From positions 62,001 to 126,000 of the forward strand of contig NZ_JABJVN010000002.1 of the NCBI RefSeq assembly GCF_013618475.1: a DNA stretch of 64,000 nucleotides, written 5' to 3'. The notes below the pieces were generated by a model, which ran no database searches, was not told where the DNA came from, and worked only from the letters and a program-made list of their open reading frames with translations. This document shows positions 34,789 through 43,234 of this stretch, one piece after another. Origin of the DNA: Saccharibacillus deserti (GTDB lineage: Bacteria; Bacillota; Bacilli; Paenibacillales; Paenibacillaceae). The position numbers and the translations under genes were made by a program. Positions within the stretch are counted from its first letter, which is position 1, and the number at the start of each line of letters is the position of its first letter.

Positions 34789-35646
34789 ATGGCTCAGGAA
34801 GTACCGGCTGTCATCGCGAAAATCGTGTCGCTGCAGCAGAAATTCACTTACGGCGAGAATCAGATCGCCAATTTCGTTATTGAACACGCCGATTTCATTA
34901 CCCGGCATACCATTACCGCGCTGGCCAACGAAATCGGCGTGTCCGAGACGAGTATCAACCGTTTTTGCAAAAAAATAGGGTTCAAAGGATTCAACGATTT
35001 CAAGATTGCCGTCGCGCAGGATTCATTCTACCGGGAAATGCAGACACGTAAAAAAGAACGCCGGGAAGTGACTCTGGTCGACGGCCTTGCGCTGGATTAC
35101 AATGAGCTCATTGTCAGTACGTCGGCGATGATCGATGAACAGGAGCTTCTGCAGTTGGCCGAGATGCTCAAACACGCCCGCCGGGTGCATCTGTTCGGCA
35201 TATTCGATTCTTTTCTGGCGGCGACTGCACTGAAGAATCGGCTGCTGCTGCTTGGCATTCATGCCGAGGCCGTCAACGACAGCCGGGCCATGAAGATCGT
35301 GGCTTCCCAATGTACGGCGGAAGATGCCGTCATCGCGTTTACCCGTTCGGGCACGACAGAAGAAATTGTGGAATCGATTGCTGCGGCCCGTGCCAATCAG
35401 GCGAAGACGGCTGCGATCACCTGCTATCATTCTTCTCCGGTAACGGAATCGGCTGCGATCAATCTTATTGTGCCGGATAAAAAGTCGGTAAGCAGCAGCG
35501 CCATGATGTCCAACCATATTACTTTTTTGTTTGTGGTGGACGCCGTAATGAGCCTGCTCATCTCTTCGGACAAGACCTATCTGAAAAAGAAGCTCGACAG
35601 CGAAGGGTTGATCTCCAACCGTTCACGGTTGAGCGACTACTATTAA
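34789..35646 (+). CDS. MurR/RpiR-family transcriptional regulator
   Basis: A 285-residue regulator with an N-terminal HTH_6 domain (YGENQIANFVIEHADF through VSETSINRFCKKIGFKGFND, about residues 20-70) and a C-terminal SIS sugar-phosphate-binding domain (VHLFGIFDSFLAATALKNRL about 128-147, AFTRSGTTEEIVESIAAA about 183-200). The family senses phosphosugars such as GlcNAc-6-P or MurNAc-6-P. With nanE-nanK divergent from this operon, it is the obvious candidate regulator of both transcripts. ATG 34789 has AGGAGG at 6-base spacing. A compact terminator follows. Confidence 0.92.
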   Translation: MAQEVPAVIAKIVSLQQKFTYGENQIANFVIEHADFITRHTITALANEIGVSETSINRFCKKIGFKGFNDFKIAVAQDSFYREMQTRKKERREVTLVDGLALDYNELIVSTSAMIDEQELLQLAEMLKHARRVHLFGIFDSFLAATALKNRLLLLGIHAEAVNDSRAMKIVASQCTAEDAVIAFTRSGTTEEIVESIAAARANQAKTAAITCYHSSPVTESAAINLIVPDKKSVSSSAMMSNHITFLFVVDAVMSLLISSDKTYLKKKLDSEGLISNRSRLSDYY

Positions 35647-35668
35647 GCCGGCTGCGCCGGCTTTTTTT
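35645..35668 (+). terminator. Terminator of the catabolic operon
   Basis: AAGCCGGC-TGC-GCCGGCTT hairpin immediately after the stop codon, followed by a run of seven T. Confidence 0.92.
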
Positions 35669-35684
35669 GCGTGCTTGGTTAAAC

Positions 35685-36611
35685 TCACGCATAATACCGC
35701 GCATTCTCTTTGGTCACCAGTTCCAGCTTGATTCTTTTCTCATCGGGAGCGGGCTGTTTTCTCGAGGAAAGATACTCGAACAGCGACTTGACGATCAGGT
35801 AGCCCTGGCTGAACGGGTCCTGGCAGATCGTGGCCGTGATTGCGTCGCGCTTCAGGCCTTCGCGAATGTCTTCGTTCATATCGTGCCCGATCAGGGCGAC
35901 GCGTCCGGCCAATCCTGCCGCTTCGAGGTGGGAAGCGATCAGGTGGAGTTTGGCGCTCGCCACATAGAGGCCGTCCAGCCCTTCGAAATACCCGGCAAAG
36001 GTCTCGAACGGGGTGTCTTCTTCCGGACCGAGCTTTAACGGGGCACGCAGTTCGACATCCGGATAGCTGCCGATGACTTCGCGAAATCCCGTTACTTTCT
36101 GCTGCATTTGCAAATTGGTATACGACATGATCAGACCGACGCGGCCTTTGCGGCCTACGAATCGGCACAGGGCGTCCGCGGCCAGACGGCCGGCTACGCG
36201 ATAATCGCATCCGATATAGAACAGACGGGAGCTGAGCGGCGAATCGCTGTTGAACGTGCCCACCGTCAGATTGCGGCTGACCGCATAGTCGATCACGTCG
36301 GTCATTTCCTGCGGATCGTTCGGAGAAATCGCGATCGCGTCATACTCTCCCGAATCGACCAATTCCAGCATTTTTTGTTTCTGATCGGTGAGATCGTAAT
36401 CTTTGGAGCGGACGGAGCGGACCGTAAGACCCAAGTCGCGGTACTGCAAGATAGCGGCGTCGATGCCCGTCTCCACCCGGCTCCAGAATTCCCGGGGCAG
36501 CTCGGGGAAAGCGATAGCCAGGGAGATCCGGCGCCTTGTCGGTACGGAATCGTCCGGGAGAACGGATTCCCGGGGGACGGCTTGAGCGTTCTTTTTTTGG
36601 GGAAGGTTCAT
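35685..36611 (-). CDS. Sugar-binding (LacI/periplasmic-binding type 1) domain protein without DNA-binding domain or signal peptide
   Basis: A 308-residue protein whose body (about 28-300) is a complete type 1 periplasmic-binding fold as found in LacI regulators and ribose-type binding proteins: RISLAIAFPELPREFWSRVE, the hinge-side DAIAISPNDPQEMTDVIDYA (about 91-110), RLFYIGCDYRVAGRLAADAL and ALIGHDMNEDIREGL. The first 27 residues are polar (MNLPQKKNAQAVPRES...), with no LacI helix-turn-helix, no signal sequence and no lipobox. ATG 36611 has AAAGGAG, and no helix-turn-helix is encoded in the 190 bases upstream. It may be a ligand-binding cytosolic sensor or a regulator that has lost its DNA-binding head. 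Confidence 0.75.
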   Translation of the reverse strand: MNLPQKKNAQAVPRESVLPDDSVPTRRRISLAIAFPELPREFWSRVETGIDAAILQYRDLGLTVRSVRSKDYDLTDQKQKMLELVDSGEYDAIAISPNDPQEMTDVIDYAVSRNLTVGTFNSDSPLSSRLFYIGCDYRVAGRLAADALCRFVGRKGRVGLIMSYTNLQMQQKVTGFREVIGSYPDVELRAPLKLGPEEDTPFETFAGYFEGLDGLYVASAKLHLIASHLEAAGLAGRVALIGHDMNEDIREGLKRDAITATICQDPFSQGYLIVKSLFEYLSSRKQPAPDEKRIKLELVTKENARYYA

Positions 36612-36659
36612 GGACCGGCTCCTTTCTCAAGATGAATCAAACGTCATGTCCCTAAGAAT

Positions 36660-36672
36660 GGTAGCGCTTACC
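36660..36672 (-). promoter_or_regulatory. LacI-type palindromic operator
   Basis: GGTAGCGCTTACC (and GGTAAGCGCTACC on the other strand) is a 13-base palindrome with the central CG typical of LacI-family operators. It lies 15-27 bases downstream of the -10 of the minus-strand promoter and about 50 bases before the start codon of the ligand-binding protein. Confidence 0.65.
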
Positions 36673-36686
36673 TGGTTTTGGTGAAA

Positions 36687-36715
36687 ATGATAGACCATCC
36701 TGAAAAAGGTGTCAA
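36687..36715 (-). promoter_or_regulatory. Consensus sigma-A promoter of the LacI-like gene
   Basis: On the minus strand TTGACA (36710-36715), a 17-base spacer and TATCAT (36687-36692). Confidence 0.8.
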
Positions 36716-36728
36716 TTCCCAAAGCGGT

Positions 36729-36758
36729 TTGGACGCTGCTGCGGCCGGAGGCTACAAT
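36729..36758 (+). promoter_or_regulatory. Candidate promoter of the phosphatase gene
   Basis: TTGGAC (36729-36734) and TACAAT (36753-36758) with an 18-base spacer, 56 bases upstream of the GTG start. Confidence 0.5.
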
Positions 36759-36814
36759 AGAAGCAGAGCCTTGGTGAAAGGCAAATTCAAGCCGAAGCGG
36801 AAGGGGCGGATCGG

Positions 36815-37525
36815 GTGGGAAAAGGGCGCAAGCTGTTTGTTACGGATATCCACGGCGAGTACCGCGGACTGATCGAGCTGCTGCGGGAAATGGAATATGA
36901 CGCTTTTAGCGACCGGCTGACGGTAGGCGGCGATCTGATCGACCGCGGCCCGGACAGCGCGCTGGTCGTCCGTTATTTGCGCACGCTGCATCGGATGCAT
37001 CCGGAGCGGGTAACGGTGCTGACCGGCAACCACGAAGAGATGCTCAAATGGTACCGCGCCGACAAAACCAACATGTGGCTGATCCACGGCGGAGCGGAAG
37101 CGTTGGCGAGCTTTGAACGCACCTTCGAGGACGAAGCGGAGGGTCGGGAGAATTTGAACTGGCTGTTGACGCTGCCCATGGTGGCCGAAGACGAGGAATA
37201 TGTGTATACGCATGCCGGATTTGCGCCGGATCGGCCGCTGCACGAACAGAGCCGGGATATTCTCTGGATGTCGGAAAAAGAATTTTACGCGTACCCGTGC
37301 GATACGATTCTGCAGGCCACAGGCGGTCGCCCGGTTGTGCACGGACATACGCCCTGCGAGTTTATCTGTTTCGACGGAGCGCGGCTGAACTGCGATCTCG
37401 GCTCGCAGACCTATGCGATCCGGGAATCGCGCGCTCTGGCGCTGGTGGATCTGACCGGCGGCGAATATGCTTTGTACAACTGCGCAAGCACAGAAGTGAC
37501 GCGCCGCACATGGCGAAAAGGCTGA
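36815..37525 (+). CDS. Metallophosphoesterase, PrpE-like serine/threonine phosphatase or Ap4A hydrolase
   Basis: A 236-residue calcineurin-like phosphoesterase. All metal-binding motifs are visible: DIHGEYRGL (residues 11-19), GGDLIDRGPDS (about 39-49), TGNHEEML (about 70-77), a histidine in YTHAGFAPDRP (about 130-140) and HGHTPCEF (about 176-183). The phage-lambda-type phosphatase layout fits PrpE of Bacillus, which has Ap4A hydrolase and protein tyrosine/serine phosphatase activity. The start is GTG 36815 after GGAAGGGG. A terminator follows directly. Confidence 0.88.
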   Translation: MGKGRKLFVTDIHGEYRGLIELLREMEYDAFSDRLTVGGDLIDRGPDSALVVRYLRTLHRMHPERVTVLTGNHEEMLKWYRADKTNMWLIHGGAEALASFERTFEDEAEGRENLNWLLTLPMVAEDEEYVYTHAGFAPDRPLHEQSRDILWMSEKEFYAYPCDTILQATGGRPVVHGHTPCEFICFDGARLNCDLGSQTYAIRESRALALVDLTGGEYALYNCASTEVTRRTWRKG

Positions 37526-37550
37526 CGGAAGATTCCGTCAGCCTTTTCTT
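37520..37550. terminator. Terminator between convergent genes
   Basis: GGCTGACGGA (37520-37529) and TCCGTCAGCC (37534-37543) with an AGAT loop, followed by TTTTCTTT on the plus strand. AAAA precedes it, so it may also serve the minus strand. Confidence 0.85.
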
Positions 37551-37559
37551 TGCGTCCCC

Positions 37560-38306
37560 TTAGGCGGAAGCCGCTTTTTTGCGGCGTTTGCGGCGCAGCA
37601 AAAAAGCGATAACCGCCGCGATTACGAGCAGCAGCACGGCGGAAGCCGTATAGACGATCCGGCGGATATTCGGAACCGTGAAGCTGAGTTCGATCCGGTT
37701 CTCGCGGGTTACGGCCAGATTCCAGGTTAGCGTCCGGCCGTTGCCTGAAATCTCGTCCGCGTTGTTGGCACCCGGCTTGAGCGGCAGCGTCAGCTTGAAG
37801 TCGAAATCGAATTCATTGTCGACGAATCTTCCCAGCAGGCGGGAACCGACCAGGCCGGTCAGCGACGAGCTTTCGCGGGGAATCAATTCGGGCGGATCGG
37901 CGATGACCACAAGATTGTGGGTGGTTGTAAACCACCCGGCTTCCTTGTTGTTTTGCACGGTAATGCCTTCCGGCATCTCGGGCAGGGTCCCGCCGTCGAG
38001 CTCCACTTTGCGCGAAGCGCTCAGACCCGCCTGTCCGTCTTGATGGATGGCTTCGGTTTCGAGTCCCTGCTTGCGCAGGCTCTCCGCAATCTGATCGGGC
38101 AGATCGCTCTGCCCGATCGTATCGAGCGCCGATTCGTCGATGGTCGCGTCCATCCGGATATCGGCGGTGCCGTCGCGGTTGACGGTTACATCGACCACGC
38201 CCTGGGCGCAGGCGGCAAGCGGCAGACACAGCGCGATCGGCAGAATCAACGCCGCCAAGCGGCGAAGCGGGCGGCGCGGCGCATCGGGGGATGAAGGTGT
38301 CGGCAT
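37560..38306 (-). CDS. DUF3153-like membrane-anchored lipoprotein
   Basis: A 248-residue protein with a lipobox (LCLPLAAC, Cys33), an extracellular region beginning AQGVVDVTVNRDGTADIRMDAT, and a C-terminal membrane helix (about 217-236, VYTASAVLLLVIAAVIAFLL) ending in a Lys/Arg-rich cytoplasmic tail. The GxxDVTVNxDGSxD-type start and overall layout resemble DUF3153 lipoproteins of Bacilli, of unknown function. ATG 38306 has GGAAAGGA upstream. The longer open frame overlaps the cysteine-cluster gene. It is the last gene of a three-gene operon with the cysteine-cluster protein and cyclophilin. Confidence 0.8.
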   Translation of the reverse strand: MPTPSSPDAPRRPLRRLAALILPIALCLPLAACAQGVVDVTVNRDGTADIRMDATIDESALDTIGQSDLPDQIAESLRKQGLETEAIHQDGQAGLSASRKVELDGGTLPEMPEGITVQNNKEAGWFTTTHNLVVIADPPELIPRESSSLTGLVGSRLLGRFVDNEFDFDFKLTLPLKPGANNADEISGNGRTLTWNLAVTRENRIELSFTVPNIRRIVYTASAVLLLVIAAVIAFLLRRKRRKKAASA

Positions 38307-38344
38307 ATCTTTTTCCTTTCCGGGGCGGTAATGTCCCGTTTCGC

Positions 38345-38611
38345 TCAAGGCGTTGTCTCGCGCTCCAGCCATTCGAGATAAGCGAAAGCTTCCTCTGCGG
38401 ACGAACCGCACATCTCGGGCGAAGGCGGAAGTCCGCCGCATACGTCCGGACGTTCGGGGCGGCCGAACAGCCGGCAGCGTCTGCGTTCGTCCAGCTGCAC
38501 GCACGGCACGCCGGCCGGCTTGCCGCCGGGCATGCCGGGAATCGGCGAAGTGATGGAGACGGCCGTGCAGCAGGCGCCGCAGTCCGCGCGGCATTCGAAC
38601 TCGGCTGTCAT
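38345..38611 (-). CDS. YkgJ-family cysteine cluster protein
   Basis: An 88-residue protein with the CxxxCxxCC pattern ([10 protein letters not shown], residues 6-15), then [21 protein letters not shown] (about 35-55) and [14 protein letters not shown]. The cysteine spacing is that of the CxxCxxCC/YkgJ zinc- or iron-sulfur-binding family. Function unknown. Its ATG is one base from the stop codon of the cyclophilin gene, so translation is coupled, and the ribosome binding site (GAGAAG) lies inside that gene. Confidence 0.85.
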   Translation of the reverse strand: MTAEFECRADCGACCTAVSITSPIPGMPGGKPAGVPCVQLDERRRCRLFGRPERPDVCGGLPPSPEMCGSSAEEAFAYLEWLERETTP

Positions 38612-38612
38612 C

Positions 38613-39317
38613 TTATTGGATCTTCTCAGGTTCCGGATATTCTTTGCCCAGCGTGTCGACCGTTACGGTCTTCATCGTGGCGCCTTCGGCCGAAGTCGGT
38701 TTGTCGTTTCCGTCGACCGGCAGTGCGGCGATCGCTTGCACCACATCCATGCCCGCGGTTACTTTGCCGAATGCCGCATACTGTTCGTCGAGACTTGGCT
38801 GGTCGGCCAGCATGATGAAGAACTGCGACCCTGCGGAGTCCGGTTCGTTCGTCCGCGCCATCGACAGCACGCCTTCGGTGTGCAGCAGCGTATTGTCGAA
38901 GCCGTTCGACGTAAACTCGCCTTTGATCGCATAACCGGGACCGCCTCCGCCCGTACCTTCGGGGTCGCCGCCCTGAATCACGAAGCCGGGCACGATCCGG
39001 TGGAAAGCCACCCCGTCATAGAAGCCCGATTTGACCAGCGAAATAAAGTTGTTGACCGTATTCGGCGCGATTTCCGGATACAACTCGAGCTTGATGATGC
39101 CTCCGTTGTCCATTTCGATCGTGACGATCGGTTTGCCCTCGCTGCCCGGAGCCGGTTCCGGAGAAGCTTGTGTGCCGCTGTCCGTGCCCGGAGTTTCGGT
39201 CCCGGCCGGAGCGGACGCCTGAGGTGTCTTGCTGCCGCACGCGGCGAGTACGAGCAGTGTCAGCATCAGGAGCGCGGTCAGCGCGAACCGGAGCCCGACT
39301 CTCTTATTTCTGTACAT
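38613..39317 (-). CDS. Peptidyl-prolyl isomerase (cyclophilin) lipoprotein
   Basis: A 234-residue exported protein: leader and lipobox VLAAC (Cys27), a Ser/Pro/Thr/Gly-rich tether (about 28-60) and a short bacterial cyclophilin domain. The catalytic block [20 protein letters not shown] (about 105-124, with the active-site Arg) and [13 protein letters not shown] are intact. It accelerates prolyl isomerisation in proteins folding outside the membrane. The ribosome binding site GGGGG lies before ATG 39317. Confidence 0.92.
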   Translation of the reverse strand: MYRNKRVGLRFALTALLMLTLLVLAACGSKTPQASAPAGTETPGTDSGTQASPEPAPGSEGKPIVTIEMDNGGIIKLELYPEIAPNTVNNFISLVKSGFYDGVAFHRIVPGFVIQGGDPEGTGGGGPGYAIKGEFTSNGFDNTLLHTEGVLSMARTNEPDSAGSQFFIMLADQPSLDEQYAAFGKVTAGMDVVQAIAALPVDGNDKPTSAEGATMKTVTVDTLGKEYPEPEKIQ

Positions 39318-39463
39318 GGATGTTGCCCCCTTGAAAGAATAATGGCGGTGATCTTGTACCGCCTTGCGTATTGCTGCATTTGATTATAGCACAGCCGCGT
39401 ACGAACTCCATTGCGCCGCAGGTAAAATCTCTTTAAGATGAAAGAGAGAGGGGGACAACAGGT

Positions 39464-40147
39464 ATGGAGTATCAAATTTTGTATCAAGGCGCTTTCCCGC
39501 TGCTGCAAGTTCAGCTCGAAAGCGGAGAGAGTATCAAAGCCGAAGCGGGGGCCATGGTATCGATGTCGCCGAATATCGAACTGCGGGGCACGACCGACGG
39601 CGGTCTTATGCGCGGTCTGGGCCGGATGCTCAGCGGGGAGTCGTTCTTCTTCCAGGAGCTGCTGTCGGTCGGCCGTTACGGCGAAGCGACGCTGGCGCCT
39701 TCCAGTCCGGGCGGCATCGAAGCCGTGGAGCTGGACGGGTCGTACAAGCTGCTTGTGCAAAAAGACGGATTTCTGGCCGGTACGGCCGGGATCGAAGTCA
39801 ATACGAAAATGCAGAATCTCGGCAAAGGGCTGATGTCCGGCGAAGGGTTCTTCATCGTGGAGATCAGCGGCCGCGGGACGGTGTTCCTGTCTTCGTACGG
39901 AGGCATCCACGCGATCAATCTGCAGGCGGGCCAGGAAGTCGTCGTCGACAACGGACACCTTGTGGCTTGGCCGGATTACATGCAGTATGACATCGAAAAA
40001 GCGTCCAAAGGCTGGGTATCGAGCTTTACGAGCGGCGAAGGACTGGTCTGCCGGTTCCGCGGCGAAGGCGTCGTCCTGATCCAGACCCGCAGTCCCAAAT
40101 CGTTCGGCGCATGGATCAGACCGTACATACCGGGAGGACGGGGCTAA
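39464..40147 (+). CDS. AIM24 / TIGR00266 family protein
   Basis: A 227-residue beta-rich protein. The hallmark QVQLESGESIKAEAGAMVSM (about 15-34), repeated GRMLSGESFFFQEL (about 53-66) and GKGLMSGEGFFIVEISGRGT, and LQAGQEVVVDNGHLVAWPDY (about 153-172) define the AIM24 family. The family forms trimeric double beta-helices of unknown biochemical role (a mitochondrial homologue affects inner membrane structure). ATG 39464 follows GGGGGAC. A terminator follows. Confidence 0.92.
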   Translation: MEYQILYQGAFPLLQVQLESGESIKAEAGAMVSMSPNIELRGTTDGGLMRGLGRMLSGESFFFQELLSVGRYGEATLAPSSPGGIEAVELDGSYKLLVQKDGFLAGTAGIEVNTKMQNLGKGLMSGEGFFIVEISGRGTVFLSSYGGIHAINLQAGQEVVVDNGHLVAWPDYMQYDIEKASKGWVSSFTSGEGLVCRFRGEGVVLIQTRSPKSFGAWIRPYIPGGRG

Positions 40148-40181
40148 AGCCTGGCCTTATGGGGAAGAGTTTGACCCGCGA

Positions 40182-40205
40182 AGTCCGCCGCAAGGCGGGC
40201 TTTTT
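40182..40205 (+). terminator. Terminator of the AIM24 gene
   Basis: AGTCCGCC-GCAA-GGCGGGCT with one G-T pair, followed by five T. Confidence 0.8.
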
Positions 40206-40408
40206 GGCTTGGGCGGGTCCGCATGGGGCCTTCCTGTTTATTTCTTTTTTGTAAGCGGTTGAATTGTCATTTTTCCGTAGCCGAAACGTAACTTCTGCAG
40301 ACGGTGCCGATGATAAAATGAGAGCGAAAAACGCGGTTTGAAGCTTGGCGGAACGTCCGACGGCAAAAAGAAGAAATCCAGCATGTACCCAAGAGAGGGG
40401 ATAAGAAC

Positions 40409-42697
40409 ATGAAGACAGGCAAATGGGAGTTTGCTTCTCCGCGCGCGGCGACGGCGGCCGTATTGGCGGCGGCCCTGCTGTGTGCGCCTGCGGGCGGAAG
40501 CGTATCGGCGGAGGCGGGAGGAGCGGAAAGTTTCTCGGGCGCAACGCTGACCAAAGCGATTCCGGAAGGCGCAAAAGTGTCGTCCGCAGCCGCGGCGGCT
40601 GCGGTGCAGAAACTGTTTCCGGAGCTCACGCCGGCCCGCCTCGCAGCGGCCGATTACAGCGCGTATTATGCGAGCGAAGCGGATGCGAACAAGACCTGGA
40701 GACTTACATACGAGTTTACGGGCCGGGAGAATGCCTCCGCTTCGGTATCGGTCGACGCGGTCAGCGGAGTGCTGGTCGATGCCTATCTGCCGGCTTCGGG
40801 AGCCGGCGATTCGAAGTTGAAGCGCGAAGAGGCCTCCGAGCGTGCATTGGCTTTCGTGCTGAAAGCGATGCCCGGCAAGTCGGCCTCGGATTTTGCCGTC
40901 GAAGCGGGCGTACCGGCTTATGAAGGCAGCGGTTCGGTCACGCCGCTGTTCGGCAGTTCGAATCACACGTTCTCGTTCCGGGTCAAGGTAAACGGCGTCC
41001 CTTCCCAGAGCGAGACCGTCTTCGTAGCCTTGTCGGTCGGCGGGGAAATTGTCAACTATACGCGCAGCATCAACCGCCTGCCTTATCCGTCCGCGGTCCC
41101 GGCTCTCTCGGCCGCCGAAGCGCGCCGCGCCTATGAAGCGGACTTCGGCTTGAAATTGGCTTACATTCCCGAGAACGGATGGGGCGGCATCGGTTCGCGC
41201 TACTATCTGGGTTACATGCCGTACGACGACTCGGCAGCTCCGATCGATGCCGCTTCCGGCAAGCAGCTGGATACGGCGACCGGGCTGCCTTACGCAAATA
41301 CGGTAGCCCGGGAAGGAGAAGCGATCAAGTCTTCCAATCTATCGGCTGCGGCCATGGATCCGCTCAAGACGGAAGAAGCCGCACAGAACCGTCTGACCCG
41401 GCTCGGTTTGATTCCGGACGGCTACAAACTGAGCGGCCAGCAGACCTATACGCAGGATTATCCGCAGAAAGACACAAAAGTATGGGTATTGGATTTGAAC
41501 CGGACAGTTCAGGGCGAAACGGGCAATGTAAACGCCCAATTGAATGCCGACACGGGGCAGCTGTATAATTATTACCGCTATGAACCGAATACGTCCGGCG
41601 GAAATGTGCAGCCGACGGCGGCGGACAAGTCCCATGCGACCGATTGGGCGGCCAAACTGCTGCCGAATGCGGCGCAGTGGCGGCTGGTGTCGGTGCCAAG
41701 CAGCGGCAGTTGGACGCTGGCTTACGGATTCCAGCGTTATGAAGCGGGGCTTCCCGTCGTTGGAGATACGGCGGTCGTTACGGTCGACAAAAAGGGCGGC
41801 CTCGGCGAGTTTTATGTCAGCGAGCCTTCGGCTTCGAAAGTGGGGGTATTCCCGCCGGCCGCTTCGGCCAAGCTGACTTCCGCGGAGGCAACGGCCAAAT
41901 TCCTGGAAGCGACCGAACTCCGCCTGGCGTACAGCCGTTTCGACCGGCCTTCCGCCAACGCCGGCCAGCAGCCGGACGCCAAGATGATCCTGACCTATCT
42001 GCCGGTATCGGCATCGGGTGAAGCCTTCGGCATCTCCACGATCCTGGATGCGGCAGACGGAACATGGAAATCGCTGTACGGCGCAAACGCTTCGCGTCCG
42101 GATACTCCCGAAGCGGCCGATGTCGCGGGTCACGCCAACCAGGCGGCCTTGGAGAAGATGGTCGAGCACGGCGTTCTGGTTCCCGACGCAGAAGGACGCG
42201 TGAATCCGGATACCCATCTGACCCGCGGCGAATGGGCCGATATGCTGGCCCGCGCTGCGCAGCCGGATTATCCGATGTACAACGGAGATTACGGGGGCGA
42301 TCCGTTCCGCGATACGAATGAAGATAATCCGTACCGGGCCGCGATCGGTTTCCTGGTCGGTCAGGGCTGGCTGACGCCCGACCGGACATCCGATTTCAAA
42401 CCGGAAGCCGGATTGACCCGCGATGAATTGGCCCATCTGCTGATGGGGGTGCTGAATTACGACAAGCTGGCTGCCTTCTACAACTCTACTGTCGAGCTGC
42501 CGGGAATCGCGGACGCTGCGTCCGTCGTTCACAAAGGGGATGCGGCCATCGCGATCAAACTGGGCCTGCTCCCTCCCGTGAATGGCAGCTTCCTGCCGGA
42601 CCGGCCGGTTACCAAAGCAGAGGCGGCGGTCGTGCTGCTCAAGCTCGCCGAACTTCAGGGAAAAACGGATACGTTCATGAACTGGAATTCCTGGTAA
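40409..42697 (+). CDS. Secreted YcdB/YcdC-repeat and SLH-domain surface protein
   Basis: A 762-residue exported protein. It has a signal peptide (about 1-36) and then four PepSY/YcdB-type repeats, visible as alternating units such as TWRLTYEFTGRENASASVSV (about 92-111), TFSFRVKVNGVPSQSETVFV and AYGFQRYEAGLPVVGDTAVV. The last 190 residues hold SLH (S-layer homology) motifs: ALEKMVEHGVLVPDAEGRVN then LTRGEWADMLARA (about 600-615), and further copies with LTRDELAHLLMGVL and VTKAEAAVVLLKLAEL. SLH domains bind pyruvylated cell-wall polymer, so this is a wall-attached protein of unknown role. The ribosome binding site is GAGGGGA. Confidence 0.85.
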   Translation: MKTGKWEFASPRAATAAVLAAALLCAPAGGSVSAEAGGAESFSGATLTKAIPEGAKVSSAAAAAAVQKLFPELTPARLAAADYSAYYASEADANKTWRLTYEFTGRENASASVSVDAVSGVLVDAYLPASGAGDSKLKREEASERALAFVLKAMPGKSASDFAVEAGVPAYEGSGSVTPLFGSSNHTFSFRVKVNGVPSQSETVFVALSVGGEIVNYTRSINRLPYPSAVPALSAAEARRAYEADFGLKLAYIPENGWGGIGSRYYLGYMPYDDSAAPIDAASGKQLDTATGLPYANTVAREGEAIKSSNLSAAAMDPLKTEEAAQNRLTRLGLIPDGYKLSGQQTYTQDYPQKDTKVWVLDLNRTVQGETGNVNAQLNADTGQLYNYYRYEPNTSGGNVQPTAADKSHATDWAAKLLPNAAQWRLVSVPSSGSWTLAYGFQRYEAGLPVVGDTAVVTVDKKGGLGEFYVSEPSASKVGVFPPAASAKLTSAEATAKFLEATELRLAYSRFDRPSANAGQQPDAKMILTYLPVSASGEAFGISTILDAADGTWKSLYGANASRPDTPEAADVAGHANQAALEKMVEHGVLVPDAEGRVNPDTHLTRGEWADMLARAAQPDYPMYNGDYGGDPFRDTNEDNPYRAAIGFLVGQGWLTPDRTSDFKPEAGLTRDELAHLLMGVLNYDKLAAFYNSTVELPGIADAASVVHKGDAAIAIKLGLLPPVNGSFLPDRPVTKAEAAVVLLKLAELQGKTDTFMNWNSW

Positions 42698-42740
42698 ACG
42701 CCGATTTTCGGACAGCCAAATCATTGAAAATGAGAGTGGG

Positions 42741-42771
42741 AAAGCCCTGCGCCTTTGGTGCGGGGCTTTTT
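42741..42771 (+). terminator. Terminator of the SLH-protein gene
   Basis: AAAGCCCTGCGC (42741-42752) and GTGCGGGGCTTT (42758-42769) form a stem with G-T pairs, followed by T. Confidence 0.85.
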
Positions 42772-43234
42772 CGCGGTCCGCAGGATCGCGCAAACGAAGA
42801 AATAAACCCGGCAGCTGTACCTTCCAACGGACCATCAAGCCTTTTGTCGAAAAATTAAGTCTTTTGGCTTACAAGCAAGCGGGGTAAAGCAACCAAAAGA
42901 TATAGAGGAAGCGAAAGGCTTTTGCATATTAAAGAGATGAATGAGACTTTTGCTTGCTTTACATGTCAGGTAAGAAGGGAAGGAAAAAGAAGCGGTAAAG
43001 TGCATTCGACAAAATCCGCTTAGAGAGAGTGTTGAAACACCTTTTTCGAAAAATTTACAGGTGGTCAACTCTTTGTGCCGATGCTAACATAGGTGGCAAG
43101 CTTTTTGACACCATGCGAAGGGAGGACGGTTTCCGGAGTCGATTTTCGTTGATCTGTAAACATAGCTGACAGCAAGCGTGCTGCGATGTAAGCTTGTACG
43201 TTCACATTTTAACAATTAGAGAGGGGAAGTTGCA
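42772..43234. other. AT-rich region upstream of the subtilase gene
   Basis: About 460 bases, markedly AT-rich from 42840 to 43080, with no supported gene. A 77-codon minus-strand frame (42835-43068) has no ribosome binding site. It holds the inverted repeats described separately and a GTGTTGAAACAC palindrome (43031-43042), suggesting a regulated promoter. Confidence 0.45.
42884..42962. repeat. 16-bp inverted repeat upstream of the subtilase gene
   Basis: GTAAAGCAACCAAAAG (42884-42899) and CTTTTGCTTGCTTTAC (42947-42962) are reverse complements with one mismatch, separated by 47 bases. A third related half (CTTTTGGCTTAC at 42861-42872) precedes them. No T-run follows, so it is not a terminator. 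It could be a pair of regulator sites or an RNA leader stem. Confidence 0.6.

Noticed and set aside
42835-43068. A 77-codon minus-strand frame in the subtilase leader
   Set aside because: No ribosome binding site, and it covers the inverted repeats and AT-rich promoter region.
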